A stretch of 64,000 bases of DNA from Alkalihalophilus marmarensis DSM 21297 (GTDB lineage Bacteria > Bacillota > Bacilli > Bacillales > Bacillaceae_D), in the NCBI RefSeq assembly GCF_000474275.2, contig NZ_ATAE01000005.1, positions 241,348 through 305,347 on the forward strand. Reading direction: 5' to 3'. A program made the position numbers and the translations under genes. Of the stretch, positions 25,190 to 34,115 are shown in pieces (within the stretch, counting starts at the first letter, position 1; every line of letters begins with the position of its first letter). A model generated the notes under the pieces. That model ran no database searches and was not told the origin of the DNA. It was given only the letters and a program-made list of their open reading frames with translations.

Positions 25190-25939
25190 ATGAAACGTTT
25201 AGTAATGATTACTGTGGCTGCCCTAACAGCTTTAAGTGCTTGTGGAGGTGCAGAATCAGATGAAATGGAGATGGGTATGGATGATCAATTAACCCCTATT
25301 GAGGTTGAATTGGTTGTGCCGGATCAAGCGGAAATTAATGAAGAAGTTCTGTTTGAGAGTCATGTCACTCAAGGTGATGACTTAGTAGAAGATGCAAATG
25401 AGGTCGTTTATGAGGTGTGGCAGGAAGGTCAAAAGGATTCAAGTGAAATGATTGAAGCCACAGATCAAGACGGAAATAATTATATGCTAACTCATGTTTT
25501 TGAAGAGGAGGGACGTTATCACGTCCAAACCCATGTGACGGCAAGAGGTCTTCACCGTATGCCTATAGCAGAGATTCAAATTGGCAGTGTAGAAAGTTCA
25601 GCGGAAGAGGGAGAAGAGCCGCATGAACATGAACAGTCAGATAACAGCGAAAATCATCACCATCATGGGGAGATAGAAATTGAAATGACAAAAGAAGAAG
25701 ATGGAGTGACCTTTTTTATTGAAGTAAATGGAGAAGAGCTGACAGACGGTATTGTTACAATTGAAATGTGGCAAAACGAGGATGATAAACATATCTGGCT
25801 TGATACGAGTGAAGAAGGTGAGGGAAGATACAAGCTTCCTGCAGATGACGAGTATTCAGGAGAATATGAAGCAGTCATTCATATTGAGCGGGAGCATGAT
25901 TCATTGCATGAACACATAAATAAAACAATTACATTTTAA
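25190..25939 (+). CDS. YtkA-like lipoprotein with two repeats and a His-rich linker
   Basis: Exported lipoprotein: signal peptide with LSAC lipobox (Cys18), then two YtkA/FixH-like beta-sandwich units (residues ~35-130 and ~165-249; both contain the VYEVWQEG/TIEMWQNE and GRYHVQTHV/GEYEAVIHI pairs). Between them is a His/Glu-rich linker (PHEHEQSDNSENHHHHGE), and Met residues cluster after the Cys; both suggest metal binding, perhaps copper. Acidic overall. It converges with the two-component genes and shares their terminator. Confidence 0.82.
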   Translation: MKRLVMITVAALTALSACGGAESDEMEMGMDDQLTPIEVELVVPDQAEINEEVLFESHVTQGDDLVEDANEVVYEVWQEGQKDSSEMIEATDQDGNNYMLTHVFEEEGRYHVQTHVTARGLHRMPIAEIQIGSVESSAEEGEEPHEHEQSDNSENHHHHGEIEIEMTKEEDGVTFFIEVNGEELTDGIVTIEMWQNEDDKHIWLDTSEEGEGRYKLPADDEYSGEYEAVIHIEREHDSLHEHINKTITF

Positions 25940-25943
25940 TAAG

Positions 25944-25989
25944 AAGAACCAGCCTATGATTAATTCATTTTAATCATTCGGCTGGTCTT
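25944..25989. terminator. Bidirectional terminator
   Basis: AAGAACCAGCC (25944-25954) pairs with GGCTGGTCTT (25980-25989) between the YtkA-like gene (+) and the kinase gene (-). Confidence 0.8.
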
Positions 25990-27391
25990 TTTCATCTACA
26001 ATAGGTAAACAGATCGTTACAGTTGTCCCTTTCCCCAACTCGCTCTCATAATGTATCGTTCCATTATGTTTTTCAATAATCGCTTTTGAAATAGCTACCC
26101 CAAGACCTGTGCCGCCGTATTTCCTTGTGCGAGCATCATCTGTTCTGTAAAAACGTTCACCTAAATGTACGAGTGCTTCCTTAGATATTCCAGCTCCCGT
26201 GTCTGTGATCATTATTTTACAGATGTTTGCACGTTCAAGAGTTAAAGTACATTTAATAGAATCACCGCTTTGACAATGATGCAAGCTGTTTTGTATAAGG
26301 TTATGCAGCACTTGTTTGATTCGGTTTGGGTCGATCAATGCAATAATGGATTCATCATTAGATGTAATAATCTCAATTCCTTTTTTTCTTGCACTCGGTA
26401 AATAAGAGGCAGCCGCTTCATCAATAAGAGCAGAAAGGACAGTCGGTTCCGCTGAGAGAACTTCTTGTTCGCCTTGAATTTTTGCAAGGTCCAATAAGTC
26501 ATTCACCAGCTTACTAAGCCGGTCTGATTCATTATGAATAATAGAGACAAATTCTTTTTGATCCTCTCTTAATTGTTCGTCTTCAAGAAGTACTTCACTA
26601 TATCCTTTAACGTAACTTAGCGGAGTTCTTAACTCATGTGAGACATTTGAGAGGAAGGTTTGCTTTCTTACATCTTCAATTTCTAGTGCATTGGCCATCT
26701 CATTAAAGGAATGTCCCAGCTGCCCTAATTCATCACCTGTGTGAATAGGAACCCTGCTGCTAAAATCCCCTGCAGCAATCTTTTTTGTGGCAAGCTGCAT
26801 CGTCGTTAACGGCTTAGTTACATACGTTGTGAACCTTGAACCTGATAAGTATAAAATAACAAACAACACTAAGATTAAGAGGACGAGAACAGGTACAGCT
26901 GGCAGAAACACTTCCTGAATTGAGGAGACAGGAACATATACATACAATATGCCATCTAATACACGGTCCTCTACTAATGGAGTGACAACAGCTAATACAT
27001 TACGGTCAATTCGTTCTTCATACCCCATTTTGACGAGGTATTCCCCGTTTAATAGCTGTCTGCGCTCTTCCTCTGAAATAAAGGTTTGATAGTCAATCTC
27101 AAAAGGAAGGCAGGCGCTCAATTCCCGCGGGTTTTGAACGACGTATATCTGAGTTGTAGACACATCGTTATGAGCTTCTGCCCTCTGAATGAAATCCTCG
27201 TTTAGTTCACCTGGAGTATGCTGTGTTGCCAGATTACGGCCAAGTGAGAGCAGCCGTTCTTCCTCTGCACCCACATACACTTCTTGATAGATATAGGAAA
27301 CTAACAATACGGACACTAAAATGGAACCGTACGTAAAGGTAAGTAAAAATGCCCACACTTTTTTATGAAAAGACCATGAACCCCACTTCAT
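25970..27391 (-). CDS. Sensor histidine kinase
   Basis: Membrane kinase of a two-component system, 473 residues. Layout: helix 1 (~10-32), extracytoplasmic sensor (~33-165), helix 2 (~168-188), HAMP (to ~245), HisKA with the SHELRTPLSYVKGY phosphoacceptor box, and HATPase_c with NLIQNSLHHC (N box), DTGAGIS (G1) and GGTGLGVAI (G2). The signal is unknown. Its start overlaps the response-regulator stop by four bases (ATGA). The downstream neighbour of the operon is the convergent YtkA-like lipoprotein. Confidence 0.93.
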   Translation of the reverse strand: MKWGSWSFHKKVWAFLLTFTYGSILVSVLLVSYIYQEVYVGAEEERLLSLGRNLATQHTPGELNEDFIQRAEAHNDVSTTQIYVVQNPRELSACLPFEIDYQTFISEEERRQLLNGEYLVKMGYEERIDRNVLAVVTPLVEDRVLDGILYVYVPVSSIQEVFLPAVPVLVLLILVLFVILYLSGSRFTTYVTKPLTTMQLATKKIAAGDFSSRVPIHTGDELGQLGHSFNEMANALEIEDVRKQTFLSNVSHELRTPLSYVKGYSEVLLEDEQLREDQKEFVSIIHNESDRLSKLVNDLLDLAKIQGEQEVLSAEPTVLSALIDEAAASYLPSARKKGIEIITSNDESIIALIDPNRIKQVLHNLIQNSLHHCQSGDSIKCTLTLERANICKIMITDTGAGISKEALVHLGERFYRTDDARTRKYGGTGLGVAISKAIIEKHNGTIHYESELGKGTTVTICLPIVDEKDQPND

Positions 27392-28107
27392 TCAATATCC
27401 ACCAGCTTATAGCCAATTCCCCACACAGTTTGAATGACATTTCCGTATGGTTTAAGCTTCATTCGTAGAGTTTTTATGTGTGTATCAACGGTTCTCTCTG
27501 TTCCTTCATAATCAAGACCCCAGACAGAGGTGAGCAAATGCTCTCTTGTGAACACCTGACCTTGATGCTCAAATAAAAATAATAGCAAATCAAATTCTTT
27601 GACGGTAAGCGAAATTGGGACTTGATCGACTTTCATACTGCGGGCTTTTCGATTCAGTTGAATCCCATCTAAAGAAAAAATCTCCGGTTTATCAATATGT
27701 TGATCGATATGTTTGCCAATATGATGAATAAGGTTCCTATTTGTTTGATAAGTTCTTCGTAACACCGCTTGAATGCGTGCAAGTAATTCCCCTTTGCTAA
27801 AAGGCTTGCTTAAATAATCATCGCCGCCTAGCATTAGCCCCTCAATACGATCTTTTTCATCTGATCGTGCCGTTAGAAAAATGACAGGGAGGGTAGATGA
27901 TTCTCTTAATTTTTTCACGAAGTCAAAACCATCCATCACTGGCATCATTACGTCTACGACTGCAAGATCAATTTGATGTGAAGAGAGGAGGGACATGGCC
28001 TCTTCACCGTGATCAGCCGTAATGGTCTCAAATCCTTCTTTTGTGAGATGAAGCGTTAACAGACGCTGCATGGTTCGTTCGTCTTCTACGATTAGAATGG
28101 TAGGCAT
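27388..28107 (-). CDS. OmpR-family response regulator
   Basis: DNA-binding partner of the adjacent kinase, 239 residues. Receiver domain with phosphoacceptor Asp52 (VVDVMMPVMDG), Thr in FLTAR and Lys in LSKPF; winged-helix effector domain with FLFEHQGQVFTREHLL and the TVDTHIKTLRMKLK recognition helix. The linker carries a small in-frame repeat (HIGKHIDQHIDK) encoded by ~12-bp units near 27688-27723. It starts two bases after the beta-propeller gene's stop codon. Confidence 0.95.
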   Translation of the reverse strand: MPTILIVEDERTMQRLLTLHLTKEGFETITADHGEEAMSLLSSHQIDLAVVDVMMPVMDGFDFVKKLRESSTLPVIFLTARSDEKDRIEGLMLGGDDYLSKPFSKGELLARIQAVLRRTYQTNRNLIHHIGKHIDQHIDKPEIFSLDGIQLNRKARSMKVDQVPISLTVKEFDLLLFLFEHQGQVFTREHLLTSVWGLDYEGTERTVDTHIKTLRMKLKPYGNVIQTVWGIGYKLVDIE

Positions 28108-28109
28108 GT

Positions 28110-29075
28110 CTACTTTGCCTCCTCTCGGATAGTTAAATCTAGCGGACCTTCTCCAACCTTAATCCTCTTTTGTGAGGTAAGAGTATTTAGGTCAACGATT
28201 TCTACAGAGTTGCTATCATAGCCGGCGATAAATAGAAAGTCATCAAGTGCAGCCATAGTAAACGGGTTAGCTACCGTATCGATAATAGATTCCACTTCAT
28301 TTGTTTCAGAATTTATTTCACGAAGCTGATTGGAGCCATGGCTAAGAACCAGGATTGAATTATCATGACTCAAGAAGGCAACTGGCATCGTTGGAGCAAA
28401 TAGTTGACCTGCTTTTTCTTGTCGTACGATATCAACCATTTCAATGTGATTGGTTATCTCTGCACCACGTCCATGACCGCCTATCCAAACAATTGACTCG
28501 TTAACCATAATCATATCTGTAGCACGGTCAATGCTTGGCAAGGTTGTAGTGACTTCGTTAGTGGAAAGGTCGATAACAGAAATGCTCGTATCTTCATAAT
28601 TCAGGACATATAATGAATTCTCATGACGATAAAGGTATTGTGGTGAAGAACCGACTTCTATACGATCTATCACTTCACCATCCAACGATAAAACGACAAC
28701 TTCATTTTCTTCGCTTTGAGTGAGGTAAAGTTTGTTGTTAAGCAGCTTCAGATCATCTACAGCTGAAGAGACAGAAATTGATTGAACCTCTTTACCTGAA
28801 GTAAGGTCATACACATACAGTGTAGAATGGATCGAGCTGTAGGTTAATAGTATGTCGTGATCAAGTAACAATGTGCCAGATGCAGGGTGATGCAGATTCC
28901 AAGTCGTTATCAAATCATGCTTTGTGCCGTGAATAAAGCTTAAACTCTCATCAAAAGAATTGGTAACAATAACTACGGGTTCAGCGCTAGGAAGTCCTTC
29001 GTGTGAAAAAGGAGAGCAGCTGATAAGAATCAAAAGTGAACATGCTGTGAGTACGATCTTTATAGCAGAATACAT
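28110..29075 (-). CDS. Beta-propeller lipoprotein (YncE-like), first gene of two-component operon
   Basis: Signal peptide with LISC lipobox (Cys20), then ~300 residues of WD40/YVTN-like blades: repeated SVIDLSTNEVTTTLPS and EIVDLNTLTSQKRIKVGEGP stretches, each a strand-turn-strand. Such extracytoplasmic propellers often bind partners or metals; the ligand here is not known. AAGGAG start site. It forms an operon with the response regulator and kinase (gaps of 2 and -4 bases), so it may feed a signal to the kinase. Confidence 0.85.
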   Translation of the reverse strand: MYSAIKIVLTACSLLILISCSPFSHEGLPSAEPVVIVTNSFDESLSFIHGTKHDLITTWNLHHPASGTLLLDHDILLTYSSIHSTLYVYDLTSGKEVQSISVSSAVDDLKLLNNKLYLTQSEENEVVVLSLDGEVIDRIEVGSSPQYLYRHENSLYVLNYEDTSISVIDLSTNEVTTTLPSIDRATDMIMVNESIVWIGGHGRGAEITNHIEMVDIVRQEKAGQLFAPTMPVAFLSHDNSILVLSHGSNQLREINSETNEVESIIDTVANPFTMAALDDFLFIAGYDSNSVEIVDLNTLTSQKRIKVGEGPLDLTIREEAK

Positions 29076-29149
29076 AGCAATACTCCTTAGCTAAATTAAA
29101 ATGGTAAAGCTTCTATCATTATAGACGAAAGTTGTGATGAAATAATGAA

Positions 29150-29172
29150 AAGCACGCAGATTGTGCGTGCTT
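29150..29172 (-). terminator. Terminator of germination operon 2
   Basis: AAGCACGCA (29150-29158) pairs with TGCGTGCTT (29164-29172); its right arm meets the gene's stop codon. In the minus direction T-rich sequence follows. Confidence 0.7.
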
Positions 29173-30283
29173 AATTGATAATTCCATGTGTCACAATCTC
29201 GGTTTTTGTGTGGGCATGTAATTCAATATTGGGATAGACTTCTTTCCAATTGGTGTTTTTAAGCCATACATCACGGTCATACGCCATCAACTCTAGGCCT
29301 ATTCCTAGTGCATCACAATTCGCTTCTTGAAGCTGCCTCATCGTTCGATTAGCTACATCTTGAAAATGCTTTCCGAGCTTCTCATTTAACTTGAGGGTGA
29401 GCTCGCGCTCGGTAAACCCGTCTTCAGGATATTCTACAGCATTCACTTTTATCGTAAGGTTAATATCAGCATGAATCCCGCCGGCTTCTTCAACCACAGT
29501 TAAATCCCGATCAATTCCTACCACTTGAACCGTTATAAAATCATTTAATCGAGGGTATTTGTCATCAGTTACTCTTACAGTGAAATTTGCTGTCCGTTTA
29601 AATTTGTCCATTAATAAAAGCAGCATCGTGCTCTCCTCAGTACCTAGGGCGCCAGCAAACTTTCGATCATTAAATAGAGCAATCTGATCACCATGAATAT
29701 CCTCTGAGTCGTCTCGAATACTCAAATAGGGCAAAATGACATCTTGCCCAGGATCAAAGAGAATTGGACATACAAATTGAATATTCGTAACTGGAAAAAT
29801 AGTAGCTTGTTCACCTGCATCAATTAAGTCACGGAGATATTCACTAACTAAAGGATGATTTTCTACCTTTAACTTCAAGTAAGGTTCTGCTTTGCCCTTT
29901 GTAATTGCAATATTTGCATTTAAAGGGCTCCGTGGGTCACGGTAAAAGACATCAAGATAAGAATAGAGATCTGTTTTAGCTGCTTCATCACTAATTAGGA
30001 TGACTCGTGTTTTGGCAGCATCCAGTCTTCCGGATACTTCATGGTCAATATTTAATCTACTTTGTCTAGTTGTATTTCCTATTGCAGTAACACTTCTTGT
30101 TTGGGCTTGTTGGTCCTTTCCACTATCTGCGCTAGGAATGGTAACCGTTGTTCTGATGCGACCATCTTTTTCTAGATCAAAGGCGCCGCTGTAAATTAAT
30201 TGAATGTCTTTTAAATAGCGGCTGTCCCAACAGCCGCTCATTAATACAAGACAACATAGGAGTAAGATCATTTTTCTGATCAT
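29171..30283 (-). CDS. Spore germinant receptor C subunit (lipoprotein), operon 2
   Basis: Ger(x)C lipoprotein with lipobox MSGC (Cys18) followed by the common WDSRYLKD start, then QLIYSGAFD, a TRQSRLNIDHEVSGRLDAAKT segment and C-terminal NCDALGIG. 370 residues. Four-base overlap with the gerB-type gene. Paralogous to 17511-18587 but clearly diverged, so the two receptors probably answer different germinants. Confidence 0.93.
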   Translation of the reverse strand: MIRKMILLLCCLVLMSGCWDSRYLKDIQLIYSGAFDLEKDGRIRTTVTIPSADSGKDQQAQTRSVTAIGNTTRQSRLNIDHEVSGRLDAAKTRVILISDEAAKTDLYSYLDVFYRDPRSPLNANIAITKGKAEPYLKLKVENHPLVSEYLRDLIDAGEQATIFPVTNIQFVCPILFDPGQDVILPYLSIRDDSEDIHGDQIALFNDRKFAGALGTEESTMLLLLMDKFKRTANFTVRVTDDKYPRLNDFITVQVVGIDRDLTVVEEAGGIHADINLTIKVNAVEYPEDGFTERELTLKLNEKLGKHFQDVANRTMRQLQEANCDALGIGLELMAYDRDVWLKNTNWKEVYPNIELHAHTKTEIVTHGIIN

Positions 30284-31413
30284 GTAGGAGACACTCCTTT
30301 CTTTCCTGTTCTGCTCTCATTATTTTCTTTACGCTTAAAAAGAAAAGCAAAACCTAAAATAACAAAAGGAAATATAAAGGAAAAAACGCCTCCAATATTG
30401 CTAATTAACTCAGACATTGTCGCTATGCGTAATACGTTATGGGGTGAAACACTGAACAGAAAAATAATTAGAGAAATTCCCCATACAAATGGGCTGTGGT
30501 TGGTCTTATTAAACAGCATAGCTGTCCCTAATGAAGCAATATAGAGATACCCAACAAATGAAGTTAAAACGGAAACCATCCATACTGAAAGAAAGATTAA
30601 GTCTGTCCGCTCTAACACGATAAAGGAAAATGATTTGATTAAATAAAGGATGGGTTGAGGGACCAAACCTATCTCTTCTGGACTGAAAAAAATGTAACAA
30701 GTAAACGCTAAATAGGCATATATCAGTGTAACTGTCACATTGGCGATCGTTGCGGCTTTTACTTTTGTTTTAATTGTCCCTTCAGTCGCAGCGAACAATA
30801 TAATAAATATTTCAAAGCCTAATAACGATAGCGTGGCAGCTTTTGCGCTCAACAAAATATTGGTCATTCCCGTATGACCAATCGGCAGCACATATCGATA
30901 TTCAGCATGGGTAAAGGCAGTAATGGTTAATAAAATGACTAAAACTAACAGTACTGAAACAATTACGTGAAAGCGGGCAATGATACGCACATTCTCTTTC
31001 GTTAAGTACCATGCCGTAAAAACCGCTATTCCTACTTTAAGAAATTGGGGTGTGTTGGGGAACGCCCAAATAGTTAATACCGAGCTAAACAAGATTAAGA
31101 TAACCACTCCTACACTAATGAAATAAACCACATGAATCAGGATTAAAAATTTTCCAAGCCACTTGCCAAAAACGTTTTCCAAAATAATGTACAAATTTGA
31201 ATTCGGATACCGTTTAGAGATGAACATATAAATAAAGATGATGATCTGCACAGCAAGGCCAGCTAACAATATTGAGATCCAGCCATCTGTTTTTGCCCCT
31301 GCATCAAAGACAGAAAAGGGCATCGAAAGGACGCCGACACCTACTTGAGTTTGGATAACAAACAAAGCGAGCTGAGAAGGGGTAATCGTCATTTTTTGGT
31401 TTTGATTACTCAT
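30280..31413 (-). CDS. Spore germinant receptor B subunit (permease), operon 2
   Basis: Ten-helix APC-like subunit, 377 residues. Helix 1 contains QTQVGVGVLSMPFSVF; helix 6 region AATLSLLGFEIFIILF. It overlaps the A gene by eight bases and the C gene by four, a tightly packed operon unlike operon 1. Located in the spore inner membrane by family knowledge. Confidence 0.93.
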   Translation of the reverse strand: MSNQNQKMTITPSQLALFVIQTQVGVGVLSMPFSVFDAGAKTDGWISILLAGLAVQIIIFIYMFISKRYPNSNLYIILENVFGKWLGKFLILIHVVYFISVGVVILILFSSVLTIWAFPNTPQFLKVGIAVFTAWYLTKENVRIIARFHVIVSVLLVLVILLTITAFTHAEYRYVLPIGHTGMTNILLSAKAATLSLLGFEIFIILFAATEGTIKTKVKAATIANVTVTLIYAYLAFTCYIFFSPEEIGLVPQPILYLIKSFSFIVLERTDLIFLSVWMVSVLTSFVGYLYIASLGTAMLFNKTNHSPFVWGISLIIFLFSVSPHNVLRIATMSELISNIGGVFSFIFPFVILGFAFLFKRKENNESRTGKKGVSPT

Positions 31414-32941
31414 TTTTAGCCCACCTTCTTGAATAGCCTTGTTGTTTTTTCTTTAGAGGTCTATAAGAAGCAGGCTTTAAATTCATTAACCAAACTGGCA
31501 TGCGGAGAAAGGTATCTTTAAGATCTTTCCATTGGAAAGGAGCAACAGGTGAAAAATAAGGAACACCAAAAGATTCCAATTTGCACAAATGGATTAATAG
31601 AAGCATTCCTGCAAATGAAATGCCAAAAAAGCCAAATGATGCAGCCGCAAACATAAATGGAAATCGTAAAATTCGAACCGACGTATTCATTTCTGTTGAA
31701 GGAACAACAAAGGCGGCGATGGCGGTTAATGCTACTACGATAATCATGACATTTGATACAAGACCCGCTGTAACAATGGCATCACCAATCACGAGACCTC
31801 CGACAATCCCGATGGTTTGCCCGATAGGGGAGGGAAGCCTTACCCCGGCCTCGCGAATTAATTCAATGGTAAGCTCCATGATAATGGCCTCAATAATCGG
31901 AGGATATGGTATTTGTTCAACAGAGGTCTTCACAGGAAGAACAAGATCATTCGGAATTACTTCAAAGTGAAATCCAACAACAGCGATATAGATAGCTGGA
32001 AGTAATATTGCAATCAGAAAACTCAAAATTCGAATCATTCGATAAAAGGTCCCAACATAAAAACGGCTGTTATAATCATCGGGTGATTGGTAAAAGGCAA
32101 AGAATGTGATAGGCGCAATAATACAAGTTGGGCTTCCTTCTATCATAATGGCGATCTGGCCATCCATTACAGCAGCCATCGTACGATCTGGACGTTCCGT
32201 ATTTAACACTTGAGGAAAGGGAGAGAACGTAGAATCCTCTAAAAATTCCTCAATAAATCCGGGACTGAAGGTCATGTCCATTTCAATCGATTCAATACGT
32301 TTTGTGATTTCTTGAACTAATTGAGGGTTAGCGATATTTTTCATATACACGATACAAACAGATGTGTTCGTATCTGTACCGATTTTGTGATATTGAATAG
32401 CTAATTGCCTGCTTGAAATTCTTCTTCTTAGAAGGTGGACATTCGTCCCTAAATCTTCGACAAAGCCCTCATGCGATCCACGCACAACCTTTTCATTCAT
32501 CGGCTCTGCTGTATCACGCTTAATAATACTTCCTGTATCAAGTAAATAAATCATTTCCTCGCCGTCTATCAGCAAAACAGACCTGCCTTCAAGCAGCGCT
32601 TCAATCACTTTATTATTTGAATTGGTAGGAACAAACATTGCTGCATGTTCAAGCATTTTATCAAGAGACCTTTTGCTGTCGAAGGCTGACCCTAACATCC
32701 GCTCAATCTTTTCATACTCTGTTACCGAGCTTAGATAATACAAGGATGCTTTTTTGTCATCAATTTTAAAATGCCTTCTTTGCAGGTCGCCTGCATCACT
32801 TAATGTTGATTCAATGTACTGCTGGTTTTTAACGAGCAGATTAGACGTTTTGGCATGACTCGGAGATGAAGATGAATTCGTGGATGCTTCACTTGATTGG
32901 CCATTCATTTTGGATTGTTTTAATCGTGTTAAGCGTTTCAC
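31406..32941 (-). CDS. Spore germinant receptor A subunit, operon 2
   Basis: GerAA-type subunit of 511 residues with the NTERPDRTMAAVMDGQIAI and ELIREAGVRLPSPIGQTIGIVGGLVIGDA motifs and C-terminal membrane helices. I choose GTG 32941 (VKRLTRLKQ): AAGGAGG lies eight bases upstream, while the in-frame ATGs before it sit on or above that site. The N-terminus is Ser/Lys-rich (NSSSSPSHAK). No accessory gene precedes it, unlike operon 1. Confidence 0.92.
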   Translation of the reverse strand: MKRLTRLKQSKMNGQSSEASTNSSSSPSHAKTSNLLVKNQQYIESTLSDAGDLQRRHFKIDDKKASLYYLSSVTEYEKIERMLGSAFDSKRSLDKMLEHAAMFVPTNSNNKVIEALLEGRSVLLIDGEEMIYLLDTGSIIKRDTAEPMNEKVVRGSHEGFVEDLGTNVHLLRRRISSRQLAIQYHKIGTDTNTSVCIVYMKNIANPQLVQEITKRIESIEMDMTFSPGFIEEFLEDSTFSPFPQVLNTERPDRTMAAVMDGQIAIMIEGSPTCIIAPITFFAFYQSPDDYNSRFYVGTFYRMIRILSFLIAILLPAIYIAVVGFHFEVIPNDLVLPVKTSVEQIPYPPIIEAIIMELTIELIREAGVRLPSPIGQTIGIVGGLVIGDAIVTAGLVSNVMIIVVALTAIAAFVVPSTEMNTSVRILRFPFMFAAASFGFFGISFAGMLLLIHLCKLESFGVPYFSPVAPFQWKDLKDTFLRMPVWLMNLKPASYRPLKKKQQGYSRRWAKNE

Positions 32942-33050
32942 CCTCATCATCCTCCTTTTATGCATGTTTTCTCGTCATTATCGTTTGCATAAATGGAGAA
33001 TTCATGCAGAGGAGGAGAAAATTCTTATTGGGAATTAAAGGGTGAGTATG

Positions 33051-33091
33051 AAAAAAGCAAGGACTCATCATGAAGAAGAAAGTCCTTGCTT
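33051..33091 (-). terminator. Terminator of TauE/SafE gene
   Basis: AAGCAAGGACT (33055-33065) pairs with AGTCCTTGCTT (33081-33091), giving T6 at the end in the minus direction. The stop codon is in the loop. Confidence 0.85.
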
Positions 33092-33937
33092 AGTTTTTAG
33101 TGCTATAAATTTTTTTGCGATGAGGAAGAAGAAAATAAGGGCAAACGAGCTGATGAGGATTAATCCAATAATTGAAATTGAGAACGTATTTGATAATACA
33201 CTAACAATCATACATACATATAAAATGCCTAACAGGTTTTTCATTTTCTTCTCATTAAATAAACGAGTGGATCTTGCGCCAATTGGAGCGCCTAGGAATG
33301 TTCCTAAAATTAAGGCTAACCCGATTCCAAAATTAATAGGGCTTGATAAACTATATGAAATAAGCCCTGCAGCTACGATAAATACAACGGAGGCTAAGCT
33401 GGTACCTACTGCTTGACTCGCTTTGAATCCTAGTAACGATATAAGAAGAGGGACAATGAAAAACCCTCCGCTCACTCCCAATGCAGATGAGATAAACCCG
33501 GCACCCAGGCCGATTAACCCAGCTACAATCGCTGGTGGAAGCTTTTTCTTCGTTGATTGTTTCTCCTTTTTGGCCGGAAATAATAACGAAAAGGCGAAGT
33601 AGCTTAGTAAAGCGATATAGAAAACAGAAATCACCGTTTCAGCAAATCCCATAGAATCAAGCCGGATCATTAATGGATGAGCAATTTGCGTACCGATGAT
33701 CCCTGTACAATTAATAATAATCACATAATACCAATTAATATTTTTTAACCTGAAGTGTGAGATCGCTCCAGAAATAGAGGTTCCAAGGGAAAGCATAAGG
33801 CTTGTGCCGATCACTGTAGTAGGCGGTAAGCCAAACATGAGCAATAAAGGCGTTAAAATAATTCCTCCTCCAATACCGAAAAAGCCAGAGAATACTCCAA
33901 TTCCTACACCTAACAAAATAAATAATAAATAGTCCAT
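33068..33937 (-). CDS. TauE/SafE family sulfite/organosulfonate exporter-like protein
   Basis: Eight-or-so-helix membrane protein of two homologous halves, each starting with the family motif: FSGFFGIGGGIILTPLLL (~residue 16) and ISSALGVSGGFFIVPLLI (~residue 165), each followed by a GTSL helix. 289 residues. Family members export sulfite, sulfoacetate or similar anions; the substrate here is open. Monocistronic, with an AGGAGG start site. The sulfate-assimilation genes lie far away at 56.5 kb. Confidence 0.9.
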   Translation of the reverse strand: MDYLLFILLGVGIGVFSGFFGIGGGIILTPLLLMFGLPPTTVIGTSLMLSLGTSISGAISHFRLKNINWYYVIIINCTGIIGTQIAHPLMIRLDSMGFAETVISVFYIALLSYFAFSLLFPAKKEKQSTKKKLPPAIVAGLIGLGAGFISSALGVSGGFFIVPLLISLLGFKASQAVGTSLASVVFIVAAGLISYSLSSPINFGIGLALILGTFLGAPIGARSTRLFNEKKMKNLLGILYVCMIVSVLSNTFSISIIGLILISSFALIFFFLIAKKFIALKTKQGLSSS

Positions 33938-34115
33938 ACATACCTCCTGCCCTTTATTATATAAGATTTCATCAGATTAAGGGGAAGATATTAGGTTATT
34001 CGTAAAAAATGTCGGATGAGTGAGAAATATGACTAACAAAAAAGGAAGGAATATAAAGAATTTTGCAGAACTTTACGTAATGCTAAATGTATTTAGTAAA
34101 GTTAGGAGAATGGGT

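Noticed and set aside
32942..33041. Sigma-G promoter of germination operon 2
   Set aside because: GCATG is a fair -35, but the expected -10 (CATnnTA) is not matched at 17-18 bases.
34020..34115. 32-residue N-terminal extension of the PAS kinase
   Set aside because: GTG start without ribosome site and no PAS similarity; ATG 34116 has GGAG at eight bases.
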